From Gammaproteobacteria bacterium (GTDB lineage: Bacteria > Pseudomonadota > Gammaproteobacteria > Steroidobacterales > Steroidobacteraceae), in the NCBI GenBank assembly GCA_016874055.1, contig VGVG01000013.1, positions 1 to 45,653 on the forward strand: a stretch of 45,653 nt of DNA, read 5' to 3'. The translations under genes and the position numbers were made by a program. Of this stretch, positions 15,504 to 23,390 are shown in pieces (position 1 is the stretch's first letter; each line of letters begins with the position of its first letter). A model generated the notes under the pieces. The model had not been told where the DNA came from. It did no database searches and saw only the letters and a list, made by a program, of their open reading frames with translations.

Positions 15504-16304
15504 TTATCCCCGCAACTGCCTGCTCTTTCCCGTTACTTCGCCGGGTCGGGGAGGCGCCTTGCCATGACCTTGTCCTATTTGCTCGATAGCGCTTTCGCTC
15601 AACCCATTCATTACTGATCGCAACTGTGTTGCGATGGTGGTCAGCATCTGACTGACTCGCGATTCGCTCACTTCGAGCACTGCCCCGATTTCACGAAGCG
15701 TGAGCTCGCGGTCGTAGTAGAGTGCAACAATCGTTTTTTCGCGCTCAGATAAAGAGGCGATCCCCTGCTTGAGCGCTGCACGAATACTCTGTTCGTCGGC
15801 AACTTCGTCCGGGGTCGGTTCTTCGCTCGCGAAGTTGATCTCCTCGAGCGTGACCGAGCCCGCGAGCCCCTGATTGCGTCCCCGCAGTTCATGGTAGCGC
15901 CCGACGTCAAGCCCGAGTTCGTCCGCTATTTGGTGGTGCGTCGCAGGGACCCCTTTCTCGTTTTCGATCCGGGTGGCGGCAGCTCTCGCCTCGACGGCTA
16001 CCTTCACCGTGCTGCGGGGTGCCCAGGCAGCACGCCGTATTTCATCGAGCATAGCCCCGCGGATACGGAGCTTGGCGAAGGTTTCAAAGTCGTTGCCGCG
16101 TTCCGGATCAAAGGCTTCGATGGCCTCCATCAGGCCGACGATCCCCGCTTGAACGAGATCCGAGTGCTCAATCGCGGTCGGCAGGCGCCCTCGGAAGTGC
16201 GCTGCGACGCGCTTGACCAATTTGAAATGAGAGGCGAAGTCTGTACCTGCATGCGGTGCGGTCGATGACGCCACCTTGGAGTAAGTGTCGCCGAGCCGTT
16301 TCAT
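15504..16304 (-). CDS. fliA: RNA polymerase sigma factor FliA (sigma-28)
   Basis: 266 aa. Sigma-70 family regions are visible: region 2 (IEHSDLVQAGIVGLMEAIEAFDP, then FETFAKLRIRGAMLDEIRR, typical of FliA), region 3 (ATRIENEKGVPATHHQIADELG) and region 4 with the helix-turn-helix LTLREIGAVLEVSESRVSQM. It directs RNA polymerase to late flagellar promoters (flagellin, motor and chemotaxis genes). A basic, Gln/Pro-rich tail of about 25 residues extends beyond region 4. The start overlaps the flhG stop by four bases. No FlgM anti-sigma gene is seen in the window. Confidence 0.95.
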   Translation of the reverse strand: MKRLGDTYSKVASSTAPHAGTDFASHFKLVKRVAAHFRGRLPTAIEHSDLVQAGIVGLMEAIEAFDPERGNDFETFAKLRIRGAMLDEIRRAAWAPRSTVKVAVEARAAATRIENEKGVPATHHQIADELGLDVGRYHELRGRNQGLAGSVTLEEINFASEEPTPDEVADEQSIRAALKQGIASLSEREKTIVALYYDRELTLREIGAVLEVSESRVSQMLTTIATQLRSVMNGLSESAIEQIGQGHGKAPPRPGEVTGKSRQLRG

Positions 16305-17128
16305 GGGCTTTGCGCTCCAAATGTTCCATCAACGATCGAGAGTTTAGGCCTCGCTCTATTCGTTGTCGCCTTCAACTTCTCGAAACGAGTGGCGATCTCG
16401 AGCATGACGGAGGTTGCTGCACCTCTCGGCGCAGCGCTGATGAGCGTCTCCCGTCGACGCGTAATCATCGTCACCTCAGGCTCGTGCGGGACGATTCCAG
16501 CCAGCACGAGATTCAACTCTAAAAATTTCATCGCGACTTGCTGAAGTCGCCCGAATACCAGGTGTCCGCGTTGCGCCGTCGAGACGTCGTTCACGACGAT
16601 CTCGAAGTTACGGCTGCCAAAATCCCGATACATCACCTTGATCAGCCCGTAGGCGTCAGCCAGCGAGGCTGGCTCGTCGCAAATCACAACCACGATGGTA
16701 TCGGCCAGGCGCGCTAACGTTGTGACATGCTTACCGATGCCCGCTCCGGTATCGATCAGCAGGAAATCTGCCGCGGGTTGCAATGTGACAAGAGCCTCGA
16801 TGACCTGAGTCGTCTCGAGCGCGCCCATCTCCGCCATTTCCCGCTTTCCTGATGCGCCGGGTATCACTTTTATGCCGCCCGGTCCGTCTAAGAAAGTTTG
16901 CTGCAGCGTACAACGGCCTGCCATTGCGTCGGAGATATCAAACTGCGGCTGAATGCCCAGCAAAACGTGAACGTTGGCGAGCCCCATATCCCCGTCGAAT
17001 AACCAGACGGCATGGCCGCGAGTCGCCAGAGCGGTAGCGAGGTTAAGACTTAGGAACGTCTTCCCCACTCCGCCCTTCCCACTCGAAACGGCAATTAAAC
17101 GAGTTTTACGTTCGGCAATTGCAGTCAT
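16301..17128 (-). CDS. flhG: FlhG/FleN, MinD-type ATPase controlling flagellar number
   Basis: 275 aa from ATG 17128, which overlaps the flhF stop by four bases; the frame is open further upstream inside flhF but that is not supported. Near the N-terminus, AVSSGKGGVGKT is the deviant Walker A motif of MinD/ParA ATPases. LFDGDMGLANVHVLLGI (usually DADLGLANVD) and FLLIDTGAGIGKHV are the other nucleotide-contact motifs, and VVICDEPASLADAYGLIKV is a family signature. FlhG limits flagellar number by controlling FlhF and the FleQ-type activator. The N-terminus is only MTAIAERKTR before the first strand, so the DQAxxLR motif that stimulates FlhF GTPase is absent. Confidence 0.93.
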   Translation of the reverse strand: MTAIAERKTRLIAVSSGKGGVGKTFLSLNLATALATRGHAVWLFDGDMGLANVHVLLGIQPQFDISDAMAGRCTLQQTFLDGPGGIKVIPGASGKREMAEMGALETTQVIEALVTLQPAADFLLIDTGAGIGKHVTTLARLADTIVVVICDEPASLADAYGLIKVMYRDFGSRNFEIVVNDVSTAQRGHLVFGRLQQVAMKFLELNLVLAGIVPHEPEVTMITRRRETLISAAPRGAATSVMLEIATRFEKLKATTNRARPKLSIVDGTFGAQSP

Positions 17129-18210
17129 TCGACACCGGCTGGAGAAGGATCGAGGGTCAGCTCGAATGCACTGCGGACTCGCCTGCCAAATATCTCGACG
17201 GTTGGGTCGACAAGCGAAGCGGTCGGATCGGCACTCACTGATAATCCTGCAAGACGCAGCCCGCGCTCGGCCATGCAACCCAATAATCCAAGAGGCACTT
17301 CGGTTGGTGACCAGTGCGTGAGGATAACGCCGGAAATTGATTTGACGCTGCCGAACCATCGCGCAGCGGTAATGCGGTTCAAATAGGCTGGCATGCAAAG
17401 ATAAAGGTCGTAAGCCGAAAGCTCTGGTCGATCGATCGACAGATCCTCGCGATTATAGCCCCCTGCATCAATCACCAAAGCACCGGGTGCGACGCCGCCC
17501 CAGCTCGACTCGATACGTGCCGCATCGGCCATCGCGAAAAACTTTTCTCGCGCACCCGGACGGGCATCGCGAGATGCACTAACGATCGCGGGAAGTCCCT
17601 TTTTTGTCGCAATCGACCGGGCGGCCTGCATGGCGGTGGTGGTTTTACCACCCGCAGTAGGACCCACGAAGACAGCTGGTCGGCCTGCAATACCGATGTG
17701 TGGACCAGCAAGTCTCAAGTCATCGAGTAAGCACGTGGCCATCGCGGTCGAATCGAGACCCGCCTCGACGAGTCGCCCGGCGTAGATCGCAGAAAAACCT
17801 TGCTCAAGGAGCGCCATTTTTTCGTGAAGACCGTGCACTCCACCGTTATTCGAGACGATTCGTCTCTCCAACTCCAGCAGCTCTTTACGAATAAGGGCGA
17901 CGAGTGCCGCACCATTTTCCGCATCGCCGGCGCTCGTGACCATCGGCGGCGCGGGATCGGTGACGATCGGGTCGATCTGTATTTTAGGTCGAGCTAGGAG
18001 CTCCTCTTGTATTGTAGCAGCAAACGTTATGCGAGCTTCCGTATCGTCTAACACCCGTTCATCGCTCGAAGACGCATCGGTGCACACGAGCAATTCGTGT
18101 GCGTTACCCACCCGGCTCGAGGAGATCAACAGCACGTCAGGACCATACAGGCGCCGTGATCGCTCACTGGCTTCGTTGAAGGTACCCGCGACTACTCGTT
18201 CGATTCGCAT
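17125..18210 (-). CDS. flhF: FlhF, SRP-type GTPase homologue with degenerate nucleotide motifs
   Basis: 361 aa, somewhat shorter than many FlhF. The N-terminal B domain is normal in outline (MRIERVVAGTFNEASERSRRLYGPDVLLISSS). In the NG domain the P-loop is kept (GPTAGGKTTT, 183-192), but DTYR is replaced by SASRDARPG, DTAG by DAGG (248-251), and the guanine-specificity TKLD by THWS (298-301) before the conserved-looking LG. Canonical FlhF marks the cell pole for flagellar assembly in a GTP-dependent way. Position between flhA and flhG leaves little doubt about orthology, but GTP specificity or turnover may be lost. The start is ATG, 12 bases after the flhA stop. Confidence 0.88.
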   Translation of the reverse strand: MRIERVVAGTFNEASERSRRLYGPDVLLISSSRVGNAHELLVCTDASSSDERVLDDTEARITFAATIQEELLARPKIQIDPIVTDPAPPMVTSAGDAENGAALVALIRKELLELERRIVSNNGGVHGLHEKMALLEQGFSAIYAGRLVEAGLDSTAMATCLLDDLRLAGPHIGIAGRPAVFVGPTAGGKTTTAMQAARSIATKKGLPAIVSASRDARPGAREKFFAMADAARIESSWGGVAPGALVIDAGGYNREDLSIDRPELSAYDLYLCMPAYLNRITAARWFGSVKSISGVILTHWSPTEVPLGLLGCMAERGLRLAGLSVSADPTASLVDPTVEIFGRRVRSAFELTLDPSPAGVE

Positions 18211-18222
18211 GACTTGTCCCTA

Positions 18223-20334
18223 TTACGCTGCGGCGGTTTGCCGTGTCTGCACTGTGATACTCGTATTAACCCGAAGATTGGTATCTTCCGGAAGCTCTGC
18301 ATAAGAAAGTACGGACAGCCCCGGAATGCGCGGACGTAAGATCCTGGATAACCAGGGCCTTAGCGTCGGCGAGGTGACAAGCAGTGCGGGGCGATCGCTG
18401 TTGAGTTCATCCTGTGACGCTTTGCTGACCGAACGCAGTAATCCCTCAGCAAGTTCGGGCTCCACCGGGATATTACCGCCCTGTCCGCGACGCACCGTCG
18501 CGTGGAGCACCTGCTCAAGCTCTGGCGCGAGCGTCATCACCGATAGCTCATCACCATACTGAACGTACTGCTGCACAATCATGCGACCGAGTGCGATGCG
18601 CGCGACACCGGTGAGTTCGTCGATATCCTGAACCTTCTCTGCAACCGGAGCGAGCGCGAGCAGTACACCGCGAAGATCGCGAATCGATACACCCTCTGCA
18701 AGTAGATTCTGCAACACCTGCGTCAGTACACCGATCGATAGTTTCTTAGGAATTAATTCTTCAACAAGCTTCGGCGTCACCGCGGCAAGCTTATCGACGA
18801 GCTGTTGAGTCTCATCGTGTCCGAGCAGCAGGCTACAATTATCCTGCAGGATCTTGTTGAGATGGGTCGCAATGGTGGTGCTCGCATCGACCACCGTGTA
18901 GCCGAGCGATCGGGCGTAATCCCGCTGCGCTGGATCAATCCAGACGGCCTCAAGACCGAAGGTTGGATCTTTTGTACGCACGCCCTGCAGCTCACCGTGT
19001 ACGACGCCGGAGTGGATCGCGAGCTCTCGGGTCGGCTTCACCTCACCCCGTCCGATCACCACACCGTTCACCATGATCTGGTAGGCCTCAGGTCGCAGGT
19101 CGAGATTGTCACGAATGTGCACTTGCGGAATCAAAAATCCGAGTTCGTAGGTTAACTTTTTGCGGATACCACGGATGCGCGTGACTAACGAACCGCCTTG
19201 CTGCGTATCGATCAACGATACGAGCGCGTACCCGACCTCGAGCCCGATGGCATCTGCCTGCTGCACATCGGACCACGATAGATCCTTCGGAGTGGCGAGC
19301 GTGTCATCCGATTTTGTCTCGGCGAGGCGGTTCTCCTCACGTAGGCGAGCTAGAACCCAGGCCGCACCAGCGGTAATCGCAGCGAGCGTAAGAAAAGCGA
19401 TGTGAGGCATACCCGGGATCACCCCAAGTAATGCAAGGATACAGGCGGTCAACCACCAGGCCTCCGTGTTATTGAATTGCTCTGAAGTCTGGTTGTGTAG
19501 CGACTCTTCGCCCGATACCCGGGTGACGATGATCGCGGTAGCGATCGACAGCAACAGCGCAGGGACTTGCGCCACAAGACCATCACCCACCGCAAGAGTC
19601 GTGTAGCGCTCACCTGCCGCGCTCATCGACATGTCATGCTGCACGGTGCCAACAAGGATACCGCCAATGATATTGATGATAAGGATCAGGATGCCGGCGA
19701 TGGCATCGCCGCGGACGAATTTGCTCGCACCATCCATCGACCCGTAGAAATCGGCCTCGGAGGTAATCTCGCGGCGTCGCGCTCTTGCCTGCTCCTGGTT
19801 GATCAATCCCGCCGCAAGATCCGCGTCGACCGCCATCTGCTTGCCCGGTAATGCATCGAGAGTAAATCGCGCTGTCACCTCGGAGACACGACCCGCACCT
19901 TTCGTGACTACAACGAAGTTGATGATCACGAGGATCGCAAAGACGACGATACCGACGACGTAGTTGCCCGCTACCAGCACCGAGCCGAACGCCTCGATGA
20001 CTTGGCCCGCCGCATCCGGCCCCTCATGACCCAAACTGAGCACCACCCGGGTCGAGGCGACATTGAGTGCAAGACGCAATAACGTGGCAAACAGCAGCAC
20101 CGTGGGAAACACCGAGAACGAAAACGGTCTGGCCGCCGCGATTGCGAGAAACAAAATCACCAGCGATATCGCAATGTTGAACGTGAAGAATAGGTCCAAC
20201 ACCAGCGGCGGCACCGGCAGTAGTAGCATGCCAAGAAGCAGCAGGAATCCGATCGGAATCGCCACGGCCTCGAGCGGCAATTTCTTGCCGAGTTGTCGAA
20301 GGTTCGACATCAGGTCGAACGGGATAGAAGTCAT
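18223..20334 (-). CDS. flhA: Flagellar export gate protein FlhA
   Basis: 703 aa, family-typical length. About eight membrane helices fill residues 20-320. The conserved cytoplasmic loop (FHIPEP region) is represented by FTLDALPGKQMAVDADLAAG with RRREITSEADFYGSMDGA. The C-terminal cytoplasmic domain has RIRGIRKKLTYELGFLIP, VHIRDN and the HLTEIIKK-like THLNKILQDN. It forms the nonameric ring of the export gate with FlhB and FliPQR. A sigma-54 promoter lies about 80 bases upstream, and the divergent gene is FlgP-like. It heads the flhA-flhF-flhG-fliA-motA-motB-sel1 unit. ATG 20334 was kept; the ribosome binding site is weak (AAGAA), and ATG 20310 is an alternative. Confidence 0.97.
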   Translation of the reverse strand: MTSIPFDLMSNLRQLGKKLPLEAVAIPIGFLLLLGMLLLPVPPLVLDLFFTFNIAISLVILFLAIAAARPFSFSVFPTVLLFATLLRLALNVASTRVVLSLGHEGPDAAGQVIEAFGSVLVAGNYVVGIVVFAILVIINFVVVTKGAGRVSEVTARFTLDALPGKQMAVDADLAAGLINQEQARARRREITSEADFYGSMDGASKFVRGDAIAGILILIINIIGGILVGTVQHDMSMSAAGERYTTLAVGDGLVAQVPALLLSIATAIIVTRVSGEESLHNQTSEQFNNTEAWWLTACILALLGVIPGMPHIAFLTLAAITAGAAWVLARLREENRLAETKSDDTLATPKDLSWSDVQQADAIGLEVGYALVSLIDTQQGGSLVTRIRGIRKKLTYELGFLIPQVHIRDNLDLRPEAYQIMVNGVVIGRGEVKPTRELAIHSGVVHGELQGVRTKDPTFGLEAVWIDPAQRDYARSLGYTVVDASTTIATHLNKILQDNCSLLLGHDETQQLVDKLAAVTPKLVEELIPKKLSIGVLTQVLQNLLAEGVSIRDLRGVLLALAPVAEKVQDIDELTGVARIALGRMIVQQYVQYGDELSVMTLAPELEQVLHATVRRGQGGNIPVEPELAEGLLRSVSKASQDELNSDRPALLVTSPTLRPWLSRILRPRIPGLSVLSYAELPEDTNLRVNTSITVQTRQTAAA

Positions 20335-20414
20335 TTTCTTAATTTAATCAATAAGTTATATGGTTTTACATGGACGTTCGCCGCATCCCCGGGACTGGGC
20401 CTCTTCATTGGTTT

Positions 20415-20430
20415 TGCAACGAACGTGCCA
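20415..20430 (-). promoter_or_regulatory. Sigma-54 promoter of the flhA operon
   Basis: On the minus strand TGGCAC (20425-20430) and TTGCA (20415-20419) are separated by five bases, a full match to the -24/-12 consensus TGGCAC-N5-TTGCW. Transcription would start about 70 bases upstream of flhA. This agrees with FleQ/FlrA-type activation of flhA in polarly flagellated gammaproteobacteria. Confidence 0.85.
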
Positions 20431-20505
20431 TGCGGATTTCCGCCAGTTTGGAGGACTCCGACGCTCAAGGCCCGGGCTCAGCGGACGACTGAATCGATAC
20501 CAGCT

Positions 20506-21084
20506 ATGGACCGTCGTATCGCACCAATACTGACCGTCTCGGCCGCCAGTCTTTGGATGGCCGGCTGCTCGTTCGTGTCCGTCGTCGACCCGTTGGCCCA
20601 GCCCACACCGCGGGGTACGCTAACTGAACAAATGCAGCTCAGCGACCGATCGCGGTGGGCCGCTCGTCGCGGAGCCCGACACGCCTCAGGCGACGCTTCA
20701 AGGGAGCGAGGGAGTCAAGGGTCAGACGGTCAGGGCGCTTCTTATGATTCTCCTGCATCAGCAGGCGTGTCTGATCTGACAGCCGTCGGCTTCGCCTCGA
20801 TCACGGCCCAATCGGGATCGGATGCCGCCCAACGCCGATTGCAGGCGGCGCGAGCGGCTAAACTCGACGCTTATCGCAATCTGGCGGAGCAGCTTTACGG
20901 CGTAGAATTTGCGAGCGATTCCATGACCAACGACAGCCGGGTACGCGAGGATCAGATTCGCGTCCGCATCTCCGGCGTCATCGCCGGTGCTGAAATCATC
21001 GCGCTCGAACCGCTCGGAAACGACTCCTATCAGGCAACGGTGCGGCTGCGGGCCGATAAAGTTAACGCTTTGCTACGCCGATGA
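20506..21084 (+). CDS. flgP: FlgP-like outer membrane lipoprotein (LPP20 family)
   Basis: 192 aa from ATG 20506; the longer frame reaching back over the flhA promoter is not supported. RRIAPILTVSAASLWMAGC is a lipoprotein signal with Cys21. A low-complexity Ser/Arg/Gly/Asp stretch (about 60-85) leads to an LPP20-type domain: AQRRLQAARAAKLDAYRNLAEQLYGV, then RVRISGVIAGAEIIALEPLG and YQATVRLR. In Vibrio, FlgP forms the H-ring at the outer membrane part of the basal body. The stop overlaps the next start (ATGA). Divergent placement from flhA, coupling to a FlgT-like gene and the presence of a PomAB-like stator all fit. The ribosome binding site is poor. Confidence 0.75.
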   Translation: MDRRIAPILTVSAASLWMAGCSFVSVVDPLAQPTPRGTLTEQMQLSDRSRWAARRGARHASGDASRERGSQGSDGQGASYDSPASAGVSDLTAVGFASITAQSGSDAAQRRLQAARAAKLDAYRNLAEQLYGVEFASDSMTNDSRVREDQIRVRISGVIAGAEIIALEPLGNDSYQATVRLRADKVNALLRR

Positions 21085-22076
21085 ACGCTTCGTTCCGAGG
21101 CCACGCCCCATCGCGCCTGTGTACCGTCCTCGGCGTGTTGGTGGTAGGCCTCTGCGGTATGACCGCATCGGCCCAGCAGATACGGAGTCACCTTTACGCC
21201 GATGCGGCACTACAGCACGAGGCAGATCAGCTGCAGCGCTGTCTTGAGACACAACCGTTACCGTGGCGGCTCGAGTCCACGCTAAGCACGGACGGACGGA
21301 TCGCCGAAACCGTTCGGATCACGCGATGGGGCGGATCCTCCGAAACGGGATGTGAGTCACTTATGCAGGCGAGTAATGCATGTGACTCGCCGCAAGCACT
21401 ACAGCGTCTCGTCGATCTCGAATTTATCGCCGGCGAGCCTCATCCGGCTTGGTCCGTGAGTGAGCGTGTTCGACTCGAGGATCTTATTCCGTCGATGCTA
21501 AAGGGTCTCTCTGGAAATGTTCGCCTTCGTCCAATCGACGAGCGAGCGATGTCTGAGAGTCATGCTGTTTTACGCGTTCGTGTTGATTATCGCGGCGCAA
21601 CGTTACCTCGTGACCTCAACGACTGGGTCACGGCGCCACGCCTGGTACGAGTGACGATGACGCTCGTTGAAGATCCGGGCCGCAGTGGTCGCACGGTTGC
21701 GAGTCGAGTCCTCACTGCCGGCGACGGACTACAAATCAGAGGCCTCTATCCCTCGACCTCTAGTTCCCGGTGGATGACCCGTATCCTTGAAAAGGCGAGC
21801 GCCTCGGCACAAACGATGATCGAACCGCTCGGGTGCGCGATGCCGTGGCTCAGCGTCTCGGTCAACCAAGATAAGCTCTGGTTGTCCACACGCGATTACT
21901 CCGGTCTGCAAGCTGGTCGCGAGGTCTTACTCGTACCGACTGCCGATTCGACGCTCGCGAGCCGATGGCCGATCGCAAGAATTCGCAGCCTGTCGCCCGG
22001 GGGACGAGCCGATCTTGTCCTGTTGCGTGGCTCAGCTGACCGGTGTGATGCGGGCTGCTGGGCGATTCCGCTTTAA
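21081..22076 (+). CDS. flgT: FlgT-like flagellar H-ring protein (putative)
   Basis: 331 aa. A signal peptide (VLGVLVVGLCGMTASAQQ) precedes a periplasmic protein. The middle part (about 130-220: VRLRPIDERA, AVLRVRVDYRG, VRVTMTLVEDPGR) resembles the beta-rich middle domain of FlgT. The C-terminal 75 residues (LSVSVNQDKLWLSTRDYSGLQAGREVLLVP, then PIARIRSLSPGGRADLVLLR) resemble the SH3-like C-terminal domain of FlgT (GLQPGDELLLV). FlgT builds the H-ring and helps place MotX/Y in Vibrio. Sequence similarity seems distant, so the call leans partly on coupling to the FlgP-like gene. It ends 14 bases before a convergent gene. Confidence 0.6.
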   Translation: MNASFRGHAPSRLCTVLGVLVVGLCGMTASAQQIRSHLYADAALQHEADQLQRCLETQPLPWRLESTLSTDGRIAETVRITRWGGSSETGCESLMQASNACDSPQALQRLVDLEFIAGEPHPAWSVSERVRLEDLIPSMLKGLSGNVRLRPIDERAMSESHAVLRVRVDYRGATLPRDLNDWVTAPRLVRVTMTLVEDPGRSGRTVASRVLTAGDGLQIRGLYPSTSSSRWMTRILEKASASAQTMIEPLGCAMPWLSVSVNQDKLWLSTRDYSGLQAGREVLLVPTADSTLASRWPIARIRSLSPGGRADLVLLRGSADRCDAGCWAIPL

Positions 22077-22090
22077 GGGAAGATTCTCAC

Positions 22091-22900
22091 TCAGTTTCCC
22101 TGCGGTTTTATCACTGGCACCCCCGACTGAAGCTCGCTACCGCGACGCTCAATAAGTTCACGCAAGCCCGCGATTTCCTGCTTGAGTTGACCGACCTCGG
22201 CAGCGGTCGCCCTGACGTCCTTTGCTTGAGCGTCTGACAGCACAGCGATTGGTCGTTTGGCGGCTCCTTCGCCCGAAGTTCGCTCGGCGATTGCGGCAAG
22301 GCGTCCATCAATTCGCACGATCGCTGCCTCAACACTACTCGGGGATTTCTCGCGCGATGCACTCGGGGGCGGTGCACCTGACACGGCATTACGAAACGAT
22401 GCGAGTATCTCGTTCAAGCGTCGAGCCTCTAGCTCCTGGATCGCGAGACGATCGGCCTTCACTTGCTCCCGCAGCGTTACAACTGCACGCTGCGTTGTGT
22501 CGTTTGCAATATTTTCAAACTTTTTCAAATCAGACTCAAGAGTAGAAAGCGTTTTCACCGTCTCTGATACTTTTTCCAGATTCTTATCCTGTGCAGTGAT
22601 TGCTTGAGTCAGTGCAGCCGCTCTTTCATCAATTTTCGAGAAGACCATTGCTACTACTACCGCGACGCCAATACCGATACTTAAAATAACTGCGCCAAAG
22701 ATCGCAGGCGCATTACGAAGCACACGGGTGGTATCGAGGTTGGCATCCACGACACGAGAGAGACGAGAGATCGCCTCGTTCGCCATCTGGGCGCTGTCAT
22801 TGGCGGCATCTGCCGCATCGAGCACCAATGAAGTTAGCGTCTCCAAAGGATTATCGGCCTTTGCAGCTTCGCCTGCTTTCACATCGTTTTCAGTACTCAT
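22091..22900 (-). CDS. Membrane-anchored coiled-coil protein at the end of the flhB operon
   Basis: 269 aa from ATG 22900, chosen because GGAGGAG lies just upstream; an earlier in-frame ATG at 22930 has no ribosome binding site. Residues 64-87 (NAPAIFGAVILSIGIGVAVVVAMVF) form one membrane helix. The part before it is acidic and Ala-rich (ETLTSLVLDAADAANDSAQ). After it comes a long helical coiled coil (about 95-170), a Pro/Ser linker (SGAPPPSASREKSPSS) and a second coiled coil near the C-terminus, ending GVPVIKPQGN. No family is recognised. It is the third gene of a non-canonical trio after flhB, beside another coiled-coil protein and a DamX-like protein. Confidence 0.7.
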   Translation of the reverse strand: MSTENDVKAGEAAKADNPLETLTSLVLDAADAANDSAQMANEAISRLSRVVDANLDTTRVLRNAPAIFGAVILSIGIGVAVVVAMVFSKIDERAAALTQAITAQDKNLEKVSETVKTLSTLESDLKKFENIANDTTQRAVVTLREQVKADRLAIQELEARRLNEILASFRNAVSGAPPPSASREKSPSSVEAAIVRIDGRLAAIAERTSGEGAAKRPIAVLSDAQAKDVRATAAEVGQLKQEIAGLRELIERRGSELQSGVPVIKPQGN

Positions 22901-22933
22901 TTCCGTCTCCTCCAGAATCTTCGCGGACATGCA

Positions 22934-23386
22934 CTAACCCGTTGGGTTACCGCGCAAACGCTTCGTCCGTGCCACCGTTGCATTGATCCGATCTCGTAAT
23001 GCGTTAGAGAACGTCAGTGCCTCGGCGATCCGGTTAATCTCCTCCAACATCGCCTTCGCCTGGCGGTGGGCATCTTCGATCTCCGACTGTCTTTGCTCCG
23101 CCGATTGGATGAATGTGTCTGCCTTAGCAATAGCCTCTTCGAGGTTTTCCAGCATCCGGGTGGCCTGTGTTTCAGCCGGGTCAGTCTCAGTCCCGGCGGG
23201 GTCCGTGGTTTCTTCAGCTGTCGATGAGCCCTCGGGATCACGCATGACAGCAGTGTTGGATACGGCGAAGCGAGTCCCCTCCTGTAATCGACTTACAATC
23301 GTCTCGTCCGACTTAAAGACACCCGCTGCCTGATCGGATGCTGTAGATTTATTTTTATTTGAATCTGTCGATTTTCTCTTCGCCAT
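22934..23386 (-). CDS. Small coiled-coil protein in the flhB-distal trio
   Basis: 150 aa, no membrane segment. A Lys/Ser/Asn-rich start (MAKRKSTDSNKNKSTASDQ) and an acidic Thr/Glu/Asp/Pro-rich linker (about 52-74) precede a helical coiled-coil segment (about 76-130: ENLEEAIAKADTFIQSAEQRQ, then MLEEINRIAEALTF) and a basic end (RTKRLRGNPTG). No known family. The ribosome binding site is GAGGTT. It lies four bases after the DamX-like gene and 33 bases before the membrane coiled-coil gene, so the three are one transcription unit with flhB. It may bind one of those partners through its coiled coil. Confidence 0.65.
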   Translation of the reverse strand: MAKRKSTDSNKNKSTASDQAAGVFKSDETIVSRLQEGTRFAVSNTAVMRDPEGSSTAEETTDPAGTETDPAETQATRMLENLEEAIAKADTFIQSAEQRQSEIEDAHRQAKAMLEEINRIAEALTFSNALRDRINATVARTKRLRGNPTG

Positions 23387-23390
23387 AACC

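Noticed and set aside
16301-17398. Long form of FlhG starting inside flhF
   Set aside because: The extra 90 residues are an out-of-phase reading of flhF; ATG 17128 with the ATGA overlap gives the normal FlhG start.
20293-20505. N-terminal extension of the flgP-like frame across the flhA promoter
   Set aside because: It runs over the sigma-54 element and flhA start; the lipoprotein signal begins at ATG 20506.
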